Below, piece after piece: positions 1 to 12,000 of a stretch of 64,000 nucleotides of DNA. The stretch covers positions 2,790,001 through 2,854,000 of the forward strand of contig JAGTJL010000004.1 in assembly GCA_020746875.1 (NCBI GenBank), read 5' to 3'. Below the pieces are notes generated by a model. It was given only the letters and a program-made list of their open reading frames with translations. It did not search any database and was not told the origin of the DNA. Source of the stretch: Rhexocercosporidium sp. MPI-PUGE-AT-0058. Taxonomy: Eukaryota; Ascomycota; Leotiomycetes; Helotiales. Position 1 is the first letter of the stretch. Each line of letters starts with the position of its first letter. The position numbers were made by a program, and so were the translations under genes.

Positions 1-372
1 CAGATAAACGATCAAAAACAAATTCCTTTATTCACTAGAAATGAGGATATACGTCAAAATAAAGTTTGAAAAGGACGTTATGAATTTTTACAGGAGTAAA
101 TGGGATGTGATCCGAAAATAGACGAGGAAAACAAGACAACGCTATATTTAGCGATGAGGTATTTGTAAAAGTAACAATTTTAGTAAGCGAGGCGGTGAAC
201 GCTGGGAGCGGCAGAAATATATTTTCTACCCCACCAACACTCAACTGAGGTGCTTCTCCATTTCTCACCAAACATCATCCACACCAGCACAGCATCCATC
301 CATCCTGCACCACGACATTTCAGCTCCACCTCCACGCACGCAGCCGCCCTGGACTCCCCTGCAAGTTCCAAT
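1..372. other. Upstream region of DPH3, no gene seen
   Basis: No coding frame with recognisable similarity is visible. The last ~120 bases before the DPH3 start are rich in C, A and CCA/CCT triplets, which is typical of a fungal 5' leader; the promoter is presumably here, but I see no clear TATA box. Confidence 0.4.
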
Positions 373-848
373 ATGACCGAAAACATCTACGACGAGATCG
401 AAATCGAGGACATGACGTATGATCCAGCCTTGGAGATCTACCACTACCCTTGCCCATGTGGGGACAGGTTCGAAATTGCTGTTGCGGATTTACGGGAAAA
501 TGAGGATATCGCAGTCTGCCCCAGCTGCAGCTTGATGATTCGGGTCATATTTGAAGTGGTGAGTACTTTATAAGCATATACACGCCGGGCCGGAGATGAG
601 AGCCAGAGTACTCTTCAGACCGTAAGAAGCCCAGAGATATCAAACTGCGGCATTTCTGTAGGCAAGAGTTTGGCAGGTCTATACACGCGTTGCTGGCTCA
701 TCGAGAACAATATTTTCTTCTGCTCCGCCGGGGATACTAGAATTATGGAACTGATGCGATGGTGTGGTGATAGGACGATCTACCAAAACCCGAAGTGGAA
801 AAGTTGACTGCCATCGACGAGACCCCGCAAGTCCCAGTCGCGGCCTGA
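373..848 (+). CDS. DPH3: Diphthamide biosynthesis protein 3 (CSL zinc-finger protein)
   Basis: Small electron-carrier protein that feeds the Dph1-Dph2 radical enzyme in the first step of diphthamide formation on translation elongation factor 2; it is also linked to Elongator (known for the family). I read two exons, 373-558 and 774-848, giving 86 residues. The intron of 215 nt runs from GTGAGT to TAG and was placed because the continuation DDLPKPE after the second TAG restores the family's DDLP block in frame. The CSL-type zinc ligands are visible as Cys27, Cys29, Cys49 and Cys52 inside HYPCPCGD and CPSCS. The start is the ATG before [13 protein letters not shown], the family's usual N-terminus. 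The intron is long compared with others in this window. Confidence 0.95.
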
Positions 849-3800
849 TAGAGGACCGAATTCCGCGGAAGCAACCGTTGAGCGATCTGCCACGCAGCTG
901 CATATTATCATCAGACCAGTCGTATATCCGGACGAATTGGAAAGGCACATCTGCGCCATGCCTCCCTTCTACCAGGCTACCCTAGACAACGTTGCAGCCC
1001 TGGAGACATAGAAGGAAACCAAGCACCGGCAAGCTGGCGCCTAAAGGACCTCCAACGATAAGCAGCCCGACAAATGAACGAGCAACGATGTGCAAGTGGC
1101 GCAATGTTCTGCGAATCAGAGGCGTAGCGCTTCTGGCGTAAAAGTCATATCTCCTGACTGGGTTGAGGTGCATCAAACTGCAGAAGTTTCCCTGACCTGC
1201 CGGGAAGGCTGAGAAGACCATGGCATACTTACGCGAAGCGGGACTAAGTCTATCTTGACATCCTTATCGGCGACACACTTGTACCCAGCAGAGTATCATG
1301 AATCAACAACGCGTGTTTGACATGTATCCCTCGCAGTGTTTGATTGAGCTTCCGTGATCTCATTCTGTGCTACAACCTTTTTCTTTCTTCTGGCATTGAA
1401 GTATCCCTATGATTTACCATATACGCTGTCTTCTCTAGACCATCACACGAAAGCACCAAGCTTCCCTTCCTAGCCCCGGTTTTGCATTTTCGTCTCACAC
1501 AAGCCGCGCTTCAACATGCATTGCGCGCTTCTGCTTGAACCTTTGGACAACGCATAGCGTATAGCACATTACCCCATGCTTAGCGTCTGTGATCACCAGG
1601 TATGTTGTGCACCAGACAGAATGCTGAACACACCATTTGTGATTCGGGCACGTACCGCAGAACCGCCGAAACTAGTCTGTGGTACAGAACACTGCTGGAT
1701 AATCATCCAATCGAGACTTCCCGTCGTACTTCGATCCTATCACATCCCGGGAATTGGCGCGGCCTAATCACCACCCCGTCCCCTCATATGCAAGCCATCT
1801 GCAAGCCATCTGCAAGCCAAAGGCAAAGTCGTGGGAACCAGCGTGGAGAACCCAGACTCCTGGGCTCGCTTATCGTAAACAGTGATCAATCAACGAAGAG
1901 CAAAGCCCAGAATTGGCAAGCGAAATCCGAACCCGAACCCGAAAAACCCGACACAAGGATGCAAGGCAATACGGGCCAACCCTGTTGCCCAGAAATCCTA
2001 CCAGCACCCTCAGAAGTCAGAACATCCGTGCAAAGATTCCTTGATTGTTGCATCGGAGACATTTTGCAATAGGAAGGCGCAGAGACGAATGCGAACGCTT
2101 TTTTACAGAAGAGCGGTGGCAAAGTCTCTCTCTCACTCACACTAGGTGCGAATAATAAGATCCGGACCTTCGGTGCAACGTTTGGCTCTGGTACTTGCAT
2201 GCAGGAGAAGACTGAGCCTCACAGGCACAGAGGTAGGGAAATTCTTTCATCTTTACAGATTCATTATTCCCGGCTACAGTACGCTGTCAGACCGCGTTGA
2301 CATCTGAGATTATTAATTCCGACGTACATAAACGGAGCAAAGCATCTAGGGTAGCACAAGTATTGCGGGAAGAGTTCGCTCGCGACGAGTTCGTCCAGTC
2401 CCCCTTGTACACAAGTCCCATCCAGAGACTTGAGACAGTGTTTGAAAATCATCCCGAGCTCCTTCTGGAAGCCGAATCGAAGTATACGAGGCTCCCCAGC
2501 CTTACTGTCGTACACATTGTGGCAATTGCACCACTGGTCAGACCGGAGGATGTTAGACCTAAAATGGTCAAATACAGCCCAATCAAAAGGCAGTGCCTGT
2601 ACCCCTACCCGCATCAGCTTATTCAGATTTGGACAAGGGCTTGGAGACTTTCATATTTGCTCCCTTCGCATCCGCGGGAAGCACAGGGGCTGAAACAAAG
2701 TGAGGCTACCATCGATCATGCGGGGTGGCATGACAAGTAGTAATCGTCGGTGCCGCGTTCCCCCCAGCGCTGCACCGACGATTGTGGCCTTCCATGCGGA
2801 CACACATCAGCACTCATCTTACCGATTTTGAATGATCTGCTTACCTAAATTTCCTACTATGGATCAAAAGCTGGATCTGTAAATGCTCGAGCCACGGAGG
2901 ATCTGGGGACTGATCAGGGACAGGTCAAAAGTACGATGGAGCCAGTAGTATGCCTCTCTGGATGTTTGGTAAGCCGGTGGGGGATAATAAGGTTACATTA
3001 GGCCCGCAAGCTTTCGTCCTAGACTACGTCAGATATGCGGGATGGAAGGGTCAATTTTCGATTCCTCGCGGTGGGACATCATCATCTTGGTAATCTTGCC
3101 AAGTCCTTTGCAAAGCAGGCTTGTAATGCCCGCAAGACCTGATTTCGACCTAATCAGCAACTGGAAATGTGTACGACTGGTCGAAAGTACGACTATGTCC
3201 AGAGTGGTACTGGCGATATTCACAATACATACCCCATACATGCGGCTCGAGGGAGGTACACCCGGAGCTAAACAACCTTGGCCTCCCACCCGCTGACCTG
3301 CATCCGCTCATGCAGCCGTCTAGTCTCGATTCTTTTGGCCTCGCCAATACTAGAAACGCACCTGGGTGCAAACTTCACTCCAAGGAACAAGAACCGATAC
3401 CGTGACCAGATTGAGCAGACATGCGGACGGTATGGGGATAACCAGCTGGAGTTTCAGAAGGCCACTTGGATTAAGACGGGTAGGAGAAAGTCGCAGAGGT
3501 TTCTTATCGAGTGAAGCAACATCTCGTCCCCTCGCCTTGCCTAGCGATTATTCTTACTCTTAACAATATCTACGTTCAAAAACCAACAGACTCTACCTCC
3601 CAACCTCGATCTTCTACAAGTTTTACGGAGCAAGCTGAGACAAGCCAAAAACACCAGAGACGAGGTTCGAATAGGCCTAACCAGAACAGCAGAGTCTTGT
3701 TCAGGGTTGGCCCCATTCCAAGGCCTCCACAACTTCAAAGGAGTCTTGGGAAAGGTACATCTTCGGCTGCCCAGTTATCTCAAAGCCGACGTGTGCGTCC

Positions 3801-5799
3801 TATCCTGTTTCGAGACCGATTCATATTTAACATATTCGTCCTCTTTACAACTCCCATTTTGCGACAAAAGACGCCCGTGGTCCAACCGAGAGTGCTACGT
3901 TCGCTCCATTCTTCGATATTTGGCTACCGAGTGCAAGCATTTCGGTCTCCTGTCAATGTGCTGTACTATGAACCAGTTCCTTCTCTGACTGGAGTTGCAG
4001 CACACTCGCGATCTGTTTCTCCTGGTCAAGGGTCGACCATCCCAGAGTAAACTACTCTTGCTACTTGCTCATGTCTCGGCTATCGCTCACGTGGTGACAG
4101 AAAGAGCGGGAAGAAACGCCAGACACGAGAGTCAAATGACTCCTGCGGTCTCCTGAATCCTCTGTAAGGAAGGTATCAAAACCATTCCAATCATTTGGCT
4201 CAAAGTATTTTCAAGCGTTTACAAATTGGCCCCTTGAGCGACAACCTGTCTACTGTAGACAAGGCGCAAAAAATAGCAATTGAAGCTCCTATGAACTATG
4301 AACTTTCAGGTTGTTGCGATCGCTGTCATAATCTCACACCTCTCCGACGCCTTTTCGCGCAGGAAGTTGCAAGTCCTCCTAGCCTTGTCTAAAGAAACGG
4401 GTGGGAGCCCTCAGGGTATGGGTTACTGCCTCTAAGAAAAACGGATCTATAAAGGCAAAGCAGCGACTCAACACATGAGCAGAAATGCCTGGAGTATGAG
4501 TGGCGGATATGAAAATAAATTGCGTCTCTTGGAAGTGAGCAGAAGTCAAGCTGGAACACAAGCGGGTACGTCAATACTCAGTCAAAATTTCCACACTTCG
4601 CTCGTTACCTGAAAATCAGCATCCGAGAAAATGCCTATGAGCAGAAGATTCTACCAATTTCTAAATCGATAATCAATGCCAATATCAACTCCAAATCTGG
4701 TGCAAGCATGTCTCCAACGAGGAGTTAAGATAGTAATATCCAATCACGGCCCGCCGTGTGAGTGGTTTGAGCAAACTCTCGTTCCACATCCCTCTTCCCA
4801 ATCCCCTGTTAAAAATATAATACGTTTCCCGCCAGACAAGAATGCCAATTTTCGACGCGCCTACCTTCCTATCATGGCATCTCTGCTGCCTCACAGCACA
4901 TTGGTGTGTAGTCACGGGACTGACTTGCAAGCTCGGATTGACGTCTGTTACTCTCATTGAAAGAACTCTACATTCAAACTGTACAAGTGCATGACTAACA
5001 CGAGAAGGCCATTGATCAACGACTAGACAGATCACAAGATAGACTATGGCTCTACCCTGGTTTTGGTGGAAGCATTTCCTACATTTCTAATCTCCTTCCT
5101 TTATCGAGATGAGATGTCTGCCCAAGCGAAGCTGCGATTATCTTGACCCGATTCCTCAACGATTCTCCGGATCTAGATTTGGGTCTCAACAGGGTTTAAG
5201 TTATGAAGTCTAGGTCCTTGCTCAACTGGAAGATGGAGAGAACAGAGATGTGGAAAGGGATCTAGGGTTTTCCTGGAAAATTCCGAGGCGCTCTGTCGTT
5301 TTTATGTCCGCAGATGCTCAGGGTAGGTCTGATTCACGAATACTGTAAAAGTGAGGATCGATGTGGACTCAACTTTACCCATCTATGATACCAGGTGAGC
5401 AACCACCCGAGTCAGAGAGGTGTTGCAACTTGGGAGATGCCTTGATCTGGTTTATAGAGAGGCAGGTTATTAATGTAGGTATATGTGTTAGCACTCACAC
5501 GAGGAGTAGGAGATATATGGATGTGTGTTTCGAGTCTTGTTGGTATCGGTGGAAGAAAAAAACATAGTCTGGAAGCAAAACCCTCCGATAAACAGACAGC
5601 AAGCCTGCAAAATTATCCTCCCGATACTGACAAGAAGACAAGTAGAGAGAGGATGGGGAAAGACAAGAGCATGATCCTCGGTGACTCAGCCTAGCCATCC
5701 AAGATTCCAATTCCGGCCCTTCGATTCTCTAAATCCTACAGTCCTTCCCTTAACGGCATACCTCCCTCCTTCCCGTCTCTCCTCTCCTCAAGCCCTGAT
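849..5799. other. About 5 kb without a recognisable gene
   Basis: Several open frames of 60-180 codons occur on both strands (for example 2297-2740 plus, 2264-2614 minus, 3511-4050 plus, 4685-5035 minus). They overlap one another, lack recognisable domains and have no leader or splice pattern I trust, so I do not call them. A short direct repeat (GCAAGCCATCT, about three copies near 1791-1828) and a CCGAACC-type repeat near 1927-1950 are the only repeats seen. I see no tRNA or 5S signature. The base composition is ordinary, unlike the AT-rich block later in the window. Confidence 0.5.
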
Positions 5800-6604
5800 T
5801 CATTCAACAATATCTCCCATCTCAACCGTAATGCCAATCTCCTTCTCCAGCAACTCCGTCAACGTACTCCCATCCCTCAAATACACCCACTCCCCACGTC
5901 CAGTCCCTTCCTTCGCATCCTGTCCTTCACTTAACATGACGTAGTCGTATCGTTTTGGTCCTGTAAGGGGAGAAGAGAGCCAGATCTGCTTGTTGGGTGG
6001 TTGTTTGTTGAGGACATAGGTACCGTTTGGTGGAAAGGCTAGGGTGAGGACGCCGGCCTGGGCGTTGTTAGCAAGGTCGAATCATTCAACATTAGAGCCT
6101 CAATTGGAGAGTGACATCAAGCGCAGACCCCTAGTCCCAAGGACCCAAACACCATGGGGCATATTCCCAGGCTTGATACACTTGTCTTGCACAGCGGGGA
6201 AGCGCGAAAGTACTAACACTATATTCCACATCGACCTCCTCCCTCTCCTCCTGCAACTGCTCTAGCTTCTCAATAACGCCATTCAGATACGTATCCGACA
6301 GCTGATGGTACTCCTCGATCGATATTTCAGCCGGTGCGGATGAGGATGTCGGCTCGTAAGCTTCTGGTTCTGATTCCTTGGGAGTTGGGTCTGCGGATTC
6401 GGGGGAGAGGCCCTTGAATTTTGGGACGGAGGTGGAAAATGCTCTAGTTGATAAGGAGGAGCTCGCGAGGGTCTGGTTGTAGCTCTGGAGCTGGAGAATT
6501 GAGCAGGTTGTGCGGAGGGGGTGGGCTGTTGTTGTTCGGAGGGTAGCTGTGCGGGCGGGACGGACGAGCTTCGAGAGCTTGAGGATGTTGTTTGGACGGA
6601 CCAT
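5800..6604 (-). CDS. YFH1: Frataxin, mitochondrial iron-sulfur assembly protein
   Basis: Matrix protein that stimulates the Nfs1-Isd11-Isu complex and binds iron during Fe-S cluster assembly (family knowledge). Two exons on the minus strand: 6604-6218 and 6057-5800, joined by a 160-nt intron (donor GTTAGT, acceptor CAG), giving 214 residues. Residues 1 to about 80 are rich in Arg, Ser and Thr with few acidic residues, as expected for a mitochondrial presequence. The frataxin fold begins at [10 protein letters not shown] with the acidic first helix, continues as DVEYS-AGVLTL across the splice junction, and contains the hallmark NKQIWLSSP followed by GPKRYD. The C-terminus ends [11 protein letters not shown] chose the ATG before VRPNNIL because it opens the basic presequence; an upstream in-frame codon would add an atypical tract. 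It shares a 381 bp divergent promoter with the AP-3 sigma gene. Confidence 0.95.
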
Positions 6605-6985
6605 TGTTGTATATATTGCAGTCAAGGAGTTTGATGGTTTGGTGCGGCGGGTGAGAGGTCGATTGGTTGTTTGGGAGGGTTGTACGATGGGCGATGCAGA
6701 CGGATGAAGTGGGCGAAGCTCTTGGGTAAATTGAACGTTGAGTTGGAGTGACTTCCAGGTTGTTACTCGGAGCTCCAGCCAGAGCCAGCTACCCCACATT
6801 TCGCTTGTTGAGACGGGATGGCTCCAGTCTTCAGCTTCAGCCTTCTCGAATATCAGCCAGCCTCACTCACTCGTTGATTGATCAACCACGATTTAGTCAA
6901 CAAACTCACTATATCACGACCTCAACTTCCACACTTCACTTTCTACAATCTCCTCAACGCTTGAAGGCTACAATCATCCGCCACC
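6605..6985. promoter_or_regulatory. Divergent intergenic region of frataxin and AP-3 sigma
   Basis: 381 bases between two start codons pointing away from each other, so both promoters must lie here. The half nearest AP-3 sigma is rich in CTCACT/CAACTTCC-type pyrimidine tracts, typical of a fungal 5' leader. No defined factor site is claimed. Confidence 0.5.
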
Positions 6986-7611
6986 ATGATAAACGCCGTC
7001 CTCGTCTTCAACAACGCAGGCCAACCGCGCCTGACGAAATTCTACACCCAACTTGTAACCCCTCCTCCTCCCTCCAGCCTACCCTCACCTCCAGATATCT
7101 CAATCTAACACGACCAGGAAACATCCGTCCAACAACGTCTCATCTCCGAGATCTTCACGCTGGTCTCTCACCGCCCCAGCGGCTCCTGCAATTTCCTCCC
7201 CCTCCCCCTCTCCTCGCCAGCTCGGGAACCTCACACACACCCTCCCACTCCAGCACACCACACAATGACGTCCCCTCGCTCGTAACATACCGCCACTACG
7301 CCACGCTCTACTTCATCATCATCTCCACCTCGACGGAATCGCCGCTCGCGTTGATCGATCTGATACAAGTCTATGTTGAGGCGCTAGACAGGTTGTTTGA
7401 GAATGTGTGCGAGTTGGATCTGATCTTTAATTTCGAGACGTTGCATGCTACGTTGAGTGAGATGGTTGTTGGTGGTGTGGTGGTCGAGACGCAGCTTGAG
7501 AAAGTCGTGGAGGGGGTTAAATTGCAAGGGAGAGTGGCGAAGAGGCCGGTCAATGAGAGGGGTGGTGGGATCGGACTCGGTGGGAGTGGGTTTGGATGGG
7601 CGGGGAGGTGA
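6986..7611 (+). CDS. APS3: AP-3 complex sigma (small) subunit, with an apparent 1-base frameshift
   Basis: Small chain of the AP-3 adaptor that sorts cargo from Golgi/endosome to the vacuole. Exon 1 (6986-7054) encodes MINAVLVFNNAGQPRLTKFY, the canonical sigma start. A 63-nt intron (GTAACC to CAG) leads to exon 2 at 7118, encoding QRLISEIFTLVSHRPSGSC and NFLPLP. From there the frame ends in a stop at about 7286, while the family sequence resumes one frame away as LLASSGTS, then VTYRHYATLYFIIIS and ALIDLIQVYVEALD down to the TGA at 7609-7611. A single missing base in the C/CT run at about 7191-7218 explains this. No GT-AG pair nearby could act as an intron. With that base the protein would be about 188 residues, near the family length. 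It is either an assembly error or a true mutation. Confidence 0.85.
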
Positions 7612-8249
7612 GGGGGTTAATGATGGGAGAGGGATCATTATATTTTTGGAAGGGCTTAAGGTGCTGCTCGTGGCATATTGGGCGTCTTCGTGGGGGAGGC
7701 GCGCATGGAAGAGACCTGCTTCGAGGAAGGTGGTGGCCTCTGAGGAAGATTGAAAGTGAAGTAGACACAGTACTGGGGAAGGGGATGGCCTATTCTATGG
7801 CATCGGAACAGAGGAGGTGATCTACACGGGACTCATCGAGCGCCTGAAACAGGACGCTTACTTCAACAAAGGAAGCCAAGTCCAGCGCCCATTCATGGAT
7901 CTCAAATGTGAAATTGACAAACGGGTCTTGGTTGAAGTTGGATTTTCTCCTCTTGGGAGAGGTGATTTTGTTTCTGATATTCCATCCGTGGCAAGTCCTT
8001 TCGCCGATATCCGACTCTATTCCTCCGTCAAGTTTATGGACCCATATTTCAGGAGACCATCTGCCTCCATAAACACTTCCAATCATCGCCCTAGTCGAGG
8101 ACAGCCTGCAAATGGTCAAGTCTCATCCAATCGTACGGGAACTTTCCATCCTTCAACAGGCTGTTCCAACGCAGCTCATGACGCCCAGGTATTGCATTTT
8201 GGTGCGCAAATCATCCGTATCATACAGGAACTCCTGCCTATAGCCTTCC
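7612..8249. other. Convergent intergenic region, no gene seen
   Basis: Lies between the ends of AP-3 sigma (plus) and the small mitochondrial-type gene (minus). An open frame at 7817-8257 plus and one at 7790-8119 minus overlap each other, and the former runs antisense into the neighbour's last exon. Neither resembles a known family. Probably 3' untranslated sequence of both genes. Confidence 0.45.
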
Positions 8250-8756
8250 TCAACTAGTAGTACTTGTAGGTGTGGTCTCATCCGGAGTTGGTTTCCTCCG
8301 TACTTGGTCCTTCGTCCAAATAGATCCCGTCAATCCAAAGAACCAAGACCGAATCTACAAACATCAGTACATATCTCTTTTACCATCATAGTAGCCCTAG
8401 ACATACCCCTTCAAAAGGCTGATGCTCCGGATTACTCTGTTGATTCCAATCTAAAAACAACACTCCATAAACCGCAATAACTATATCCGATATTAGCACC
8501 AATCCCCTCTCCTAAACACAACCCTGCACATACAAACAATCGAGCCCATCTGCGCAATCTTCACAAACTTCGTCCACCTTGGCCTCGCCCACTTTAGCTT
8601 CGCCCTCCGCTTGTACTTCCGCTCTAGTCTGAATTGATGCTTCCTGTCTATCTTGGAGAAATCGGGGGGCCATAATCTCGTTGCTTTGTAGGGGTTCGTG
8701 TAGATGTCGAAGGGAATCTTGGGCTGGGCTGCCCGCCGGACCGCTGTGGAAAACAT
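8250..8756 (-). CDS. Small single-pass, probably mitochondrial membrane protein of unknown function
   Basis: Three exons on the minus strand: 8756-8534, 8480-8407 and 8354-8250, giving 133 residues. Intron 1 is 53 nt (GTATGT...GCTAAT...TAG) and intron 2 is 52 nt (GTATGT...TAG); phases agree at both junctions. The N-terminus MFSTAVRRAAQPKIPF is basic and free of acidic residues, suggesting a mitochondrial presequence. A very basic block follows (RLERKYKRRAKLKWARPRW), then one hydrophobic segment (VFIAVYGVLFLDW, roughly residues 74-87) and a soluble tail with IRSWFFGLTGSIW. I do not recognise a named family. The layout of presequence, positive block and single membrane span would suit a small inner-membrane assembly or respiratory-complex subunit, but this is inference. 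It is divergent from leucyl-tRNA synthetase. Confidence 0.8.
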
Positions 8757-9047
8757 GTTGTGGTGTTGTGAAGATGTTGATGTTACTCTTGCAAGCTCCA
8801 AGGTTGACCCGCGATACTTCGAGGTCCAGATGTACCTTCGCAGCTCAGCTGCATTGTAGCTGCTGTCGCCTCACATCCAAGGCTCAAAGTGGCCCCTGCA
8901 CCACCCCCACCAACTCTAAATTTGATGTTCTGGCTGTGAGACGAGATGAGGGACGAAGAGTCAACAGGAGCCAAAGGCAAAGGTGACTCAACAACACCAC
9001 AAAACCCGACTCTCCACTCCTGGGAGAATCTCAACACATCTGCAATA
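8757..9047. promoter_or_regulatory. Divergent promoter region of the small mitochondrial-type gene and LeuRS
   Basis: 291 bases separate the two divergent start codons. Both transcripts must start within it. No specific regulatory site is identified. Confidence 0.45.
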
Positions 9048-12000
9048 ATGGCGGCTACGGTTGAGAGTACGGCGAAAGCCTTGGAGACAGCGACAATCTC
9101 CAAGACGAAAGAATTGAAAGGCGTAAGTACCCCGCCATGTGGGCTGGAGTGCAATATTTTGCTACAAGAACTGCAAGAACGCTGATGATGCATATAAATA
9201 CCATAGACCGAGAAACGAGATACCCTCATTGCGATCGAAAAGAAATACCAGAAGAAATGGGAGGAGGATGGTGTCTTTCAACCCAATGCTCCATCCACCG
9301 ACGAAATACCCCTCCACTCGATTTCTGCGGCCGAAGTACGAGCCCAACACCCTAAGTTCTTTGGCACGATGGCATATCCATACATGAACGGAACTCTCCA
9401 TGCAGGTCACAGTTTCACGGTTAGCAAAATCGAGTTCACGGCCGGGTTTGCGCGTATGCAGGGAAAGCGGGCGTTGTTCCCTCTCGGATTCCACTGTACG
9501 GGTATGCCGATCAAGGCTTGTGCCGACAAGCTCATCAACGAGGTCAAGCTGTTCGGGCAGAATTTCGAAGGATATACGGAAGAGGATGCGGCGGAGGATA
9601 AGGCAAATGCATCAGCTACACCCGCACCGAGTACACACCACGAGGATGTCACGAAGTTCACCGCGAAGAAGGGCAAGGCTGCGTCCAAGGTCGTCAAGAT
9701 GAAGTACCAGTTCCAGATTATGCGAGCTTTGGGAATTCCTATGGAGGAGATCCACTTGTTTGCCGATACGAACCATTGGCTGGACTTCTTCCCTCCGTTG
9801 TGCAAGCGGGATCTTACGAATTTCGGGTGCAGAATCGACTGGAGACGCTCATTCGTTACCACTGATGCGAACCCCTATTATGACTCCTTCGTCCGGTGGC
9901 AGATGAACCGTCTCAAGGAGTTGGAGAAGATCAAATTCGGCAAGAGATATACGATTTACTCGCCTAAGGATGGCCAGCCTTGTATGGATCACGACCGCAG
10001 CGAGGGAGAGGGTGTTGGACCACAAGAATACACAGCGTTGAAGTTGGAAGTCAAAGAATGGGCACCAGAAGCCGAGAAGGCGCTCAAGGGCAAGATTCCC
10101 GAAGGTGCTAGCGTATTTTTCGTTCCTGCGACTCTTAGACCCGAGACGATGTACGGCCAGACTTGCTGTTTCGTTGGGCCCAAAATCACATATGGTGTTT
10201 TCAAGCTTTCCGAGAAGGAGTTCTACGTTATCACCGATCGAGCTGCGCGAAATATGGCATACCAAGGAGTCTTCCCCCAAAATGGTGTTTTCGAAAAGGT
10301 TGCGGATATTGTTGGTTCAGCATGTGTTGGAACCCTCGTCAATGCGCCACTTTCTATCTACAAGGAAGTCAGAATTCTTCCGATGGACAATGTTCTGCCA
10401 ACGAAGGGTACCGGAGTCGTTACTTGCGTACCATCTGACAGTCCTGATGATTTCGCGACTGTCACTGAACTTGCTAAGAAGGCGGACTACTATGGGATTA
10501 AGAAGGAGTGGGTTGACTTGGAGATCCTTCCCATCATCGACACGCCTTCTTATGGTAACTTGACTGCGCCATTCTTGGTCAAGAAGCTCAAGATTTCGTC
10601 ACCAAAGGATACCAAGCAACTCGAAGAGGCCAAAGAGCTCGCTTATAAGGAGGGTTTCTACCAAGGTATCATGTGCTACGGAGAGTTCAAGGGGGACAAA
10701 GTAGAGGTTGCCAAGCCAAAGGTCAGACAACAACTTTTGGATGCTGGTAGCGGATTCGCATACTCGGAACCGGAGAAGAAGGTTGTCAGTAGATCTGGAG
10801 ATGATTGCTGTGTTGCACTTATGGATCAGTGGTACCTTGATTACGGAGAGGCTTCCTGGAGAACCACCGCCTTGGAATATGTGGACAATAAAGACGGCAA
10901 GGGTCTCAACACATACACGCAAGAAACAAAGAACGGATTCGACGGTGTTCTCAACTGGCTCAATCAATGGGCTTGCGCTCGGACTTACGGTCTTGGTTCA
11001 AAGCTCCCTTGGGATCCTCAGTTCTTGGTGGAGAGTTTGAGTGACAGTACAATCTATATGGCTTATTACACCATCGCTCATTATCTCCATGCCGATATCT
11101 TTGGAAAGACTCCTGGACTGGGCAATGTCAAGCCAGAGCAGATGACCGACGAGGTTTGGGATTATGTCTTTGCCCGACGTGATCTCAACGACGAGATCCT
11201 CAACAGCAAGATTTCGAAGGATGTCCTTGCATCGATGCGAAGAGAGTTCGAGTACTGGTACCCATTGGATCTCAGAGTATCAGGAAAGGATCTCATCCCC
11301 AACCATCTAACATTCTTTCTCTACATCCACATTGCCATCTTCCCACCCGAGTATTGGCCGTCAAGCATCCGTGCAAATGGTCACTTGTTACTCAACGGAG
11401 AGAAGATGAGCAAATCGACTGGAAACTTCATGACTCTTGACGATTTAACCAAGAAGTATGGTGCTGATGCAAGTCGAATTGCCCTGGCAGACGCTGGTGA
11501 TGGAGTCGCTGATGCCAATTTCGAAGAGGATGTCGCAGATACCACTGTTCTCCGTCTTTTCAACTTGCGCGAATGGTGCGAAGAGCAAGTCAAAGATCAA
11601 GATAAGCTCCGAACAGGACCCAAGAATGATTTCCTGGATGCACTCTTCGAGAACGAGATGAATGGTCTTGTCCACGAGGCAAAGAAGCATTATGAGGACA
11701 CTAACTACAAACTCGCACTCAAATCAGCCTTCTACGACTTCACTACCGCTCGTGACTTCTACCGCGAAGCCAGCGTCGCAGCCGGTATCAAGATGCACAA
11801 AGACCTTGTCCTCCAATTCATCGAACTACAAGCCCTCCTCCTCACGGTCGTCGCACCCCATTGGTCAGAGTACATTTGGCTCGAACTTCTCAACAAACCA
11901 TCCACCATCCAAAACGCGCTCTACCCCTCTGTACCTGCCCCCGTCGCCTCCCTCACCGCAGCACGCGAATACGTGCGCGCCACCTCCTCGAACATCACAT

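Noticed and set aside
559..661. First TAG as DPH3 intron acceptor
   Set aside because: The resulting exon does not encode the DDLP block; the later TAG at 771-773 does and ends in a clean stop.
2264..2740. Overlapping 116- and 147-codon frames on opposite strands
   Set aside because: Neither has a recognisable domain, and each is open opposite the other; no leader or intron supports one over the other.
3600..3690. tRNA B-box-like GGTTCGAATA
   Set aside because: No matching A box or cloverleaf arms around it.
3511..4050. 179-codon plus-strand frame
   Set aside because: Composition is rich in Arg, Ser and Pro without pattern, with no similarity and overlapping frames on the same strand.
6510..6707. 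Plus-strand frame over the frataxin presequence
   Set aside because: Antisense shadow of the frataxin first exon.
7817..8257. 146-codon plus-strand frame
   Set aside because: Runs antisense into the last exon of the mitochondrial-type gene and lacks similarity.
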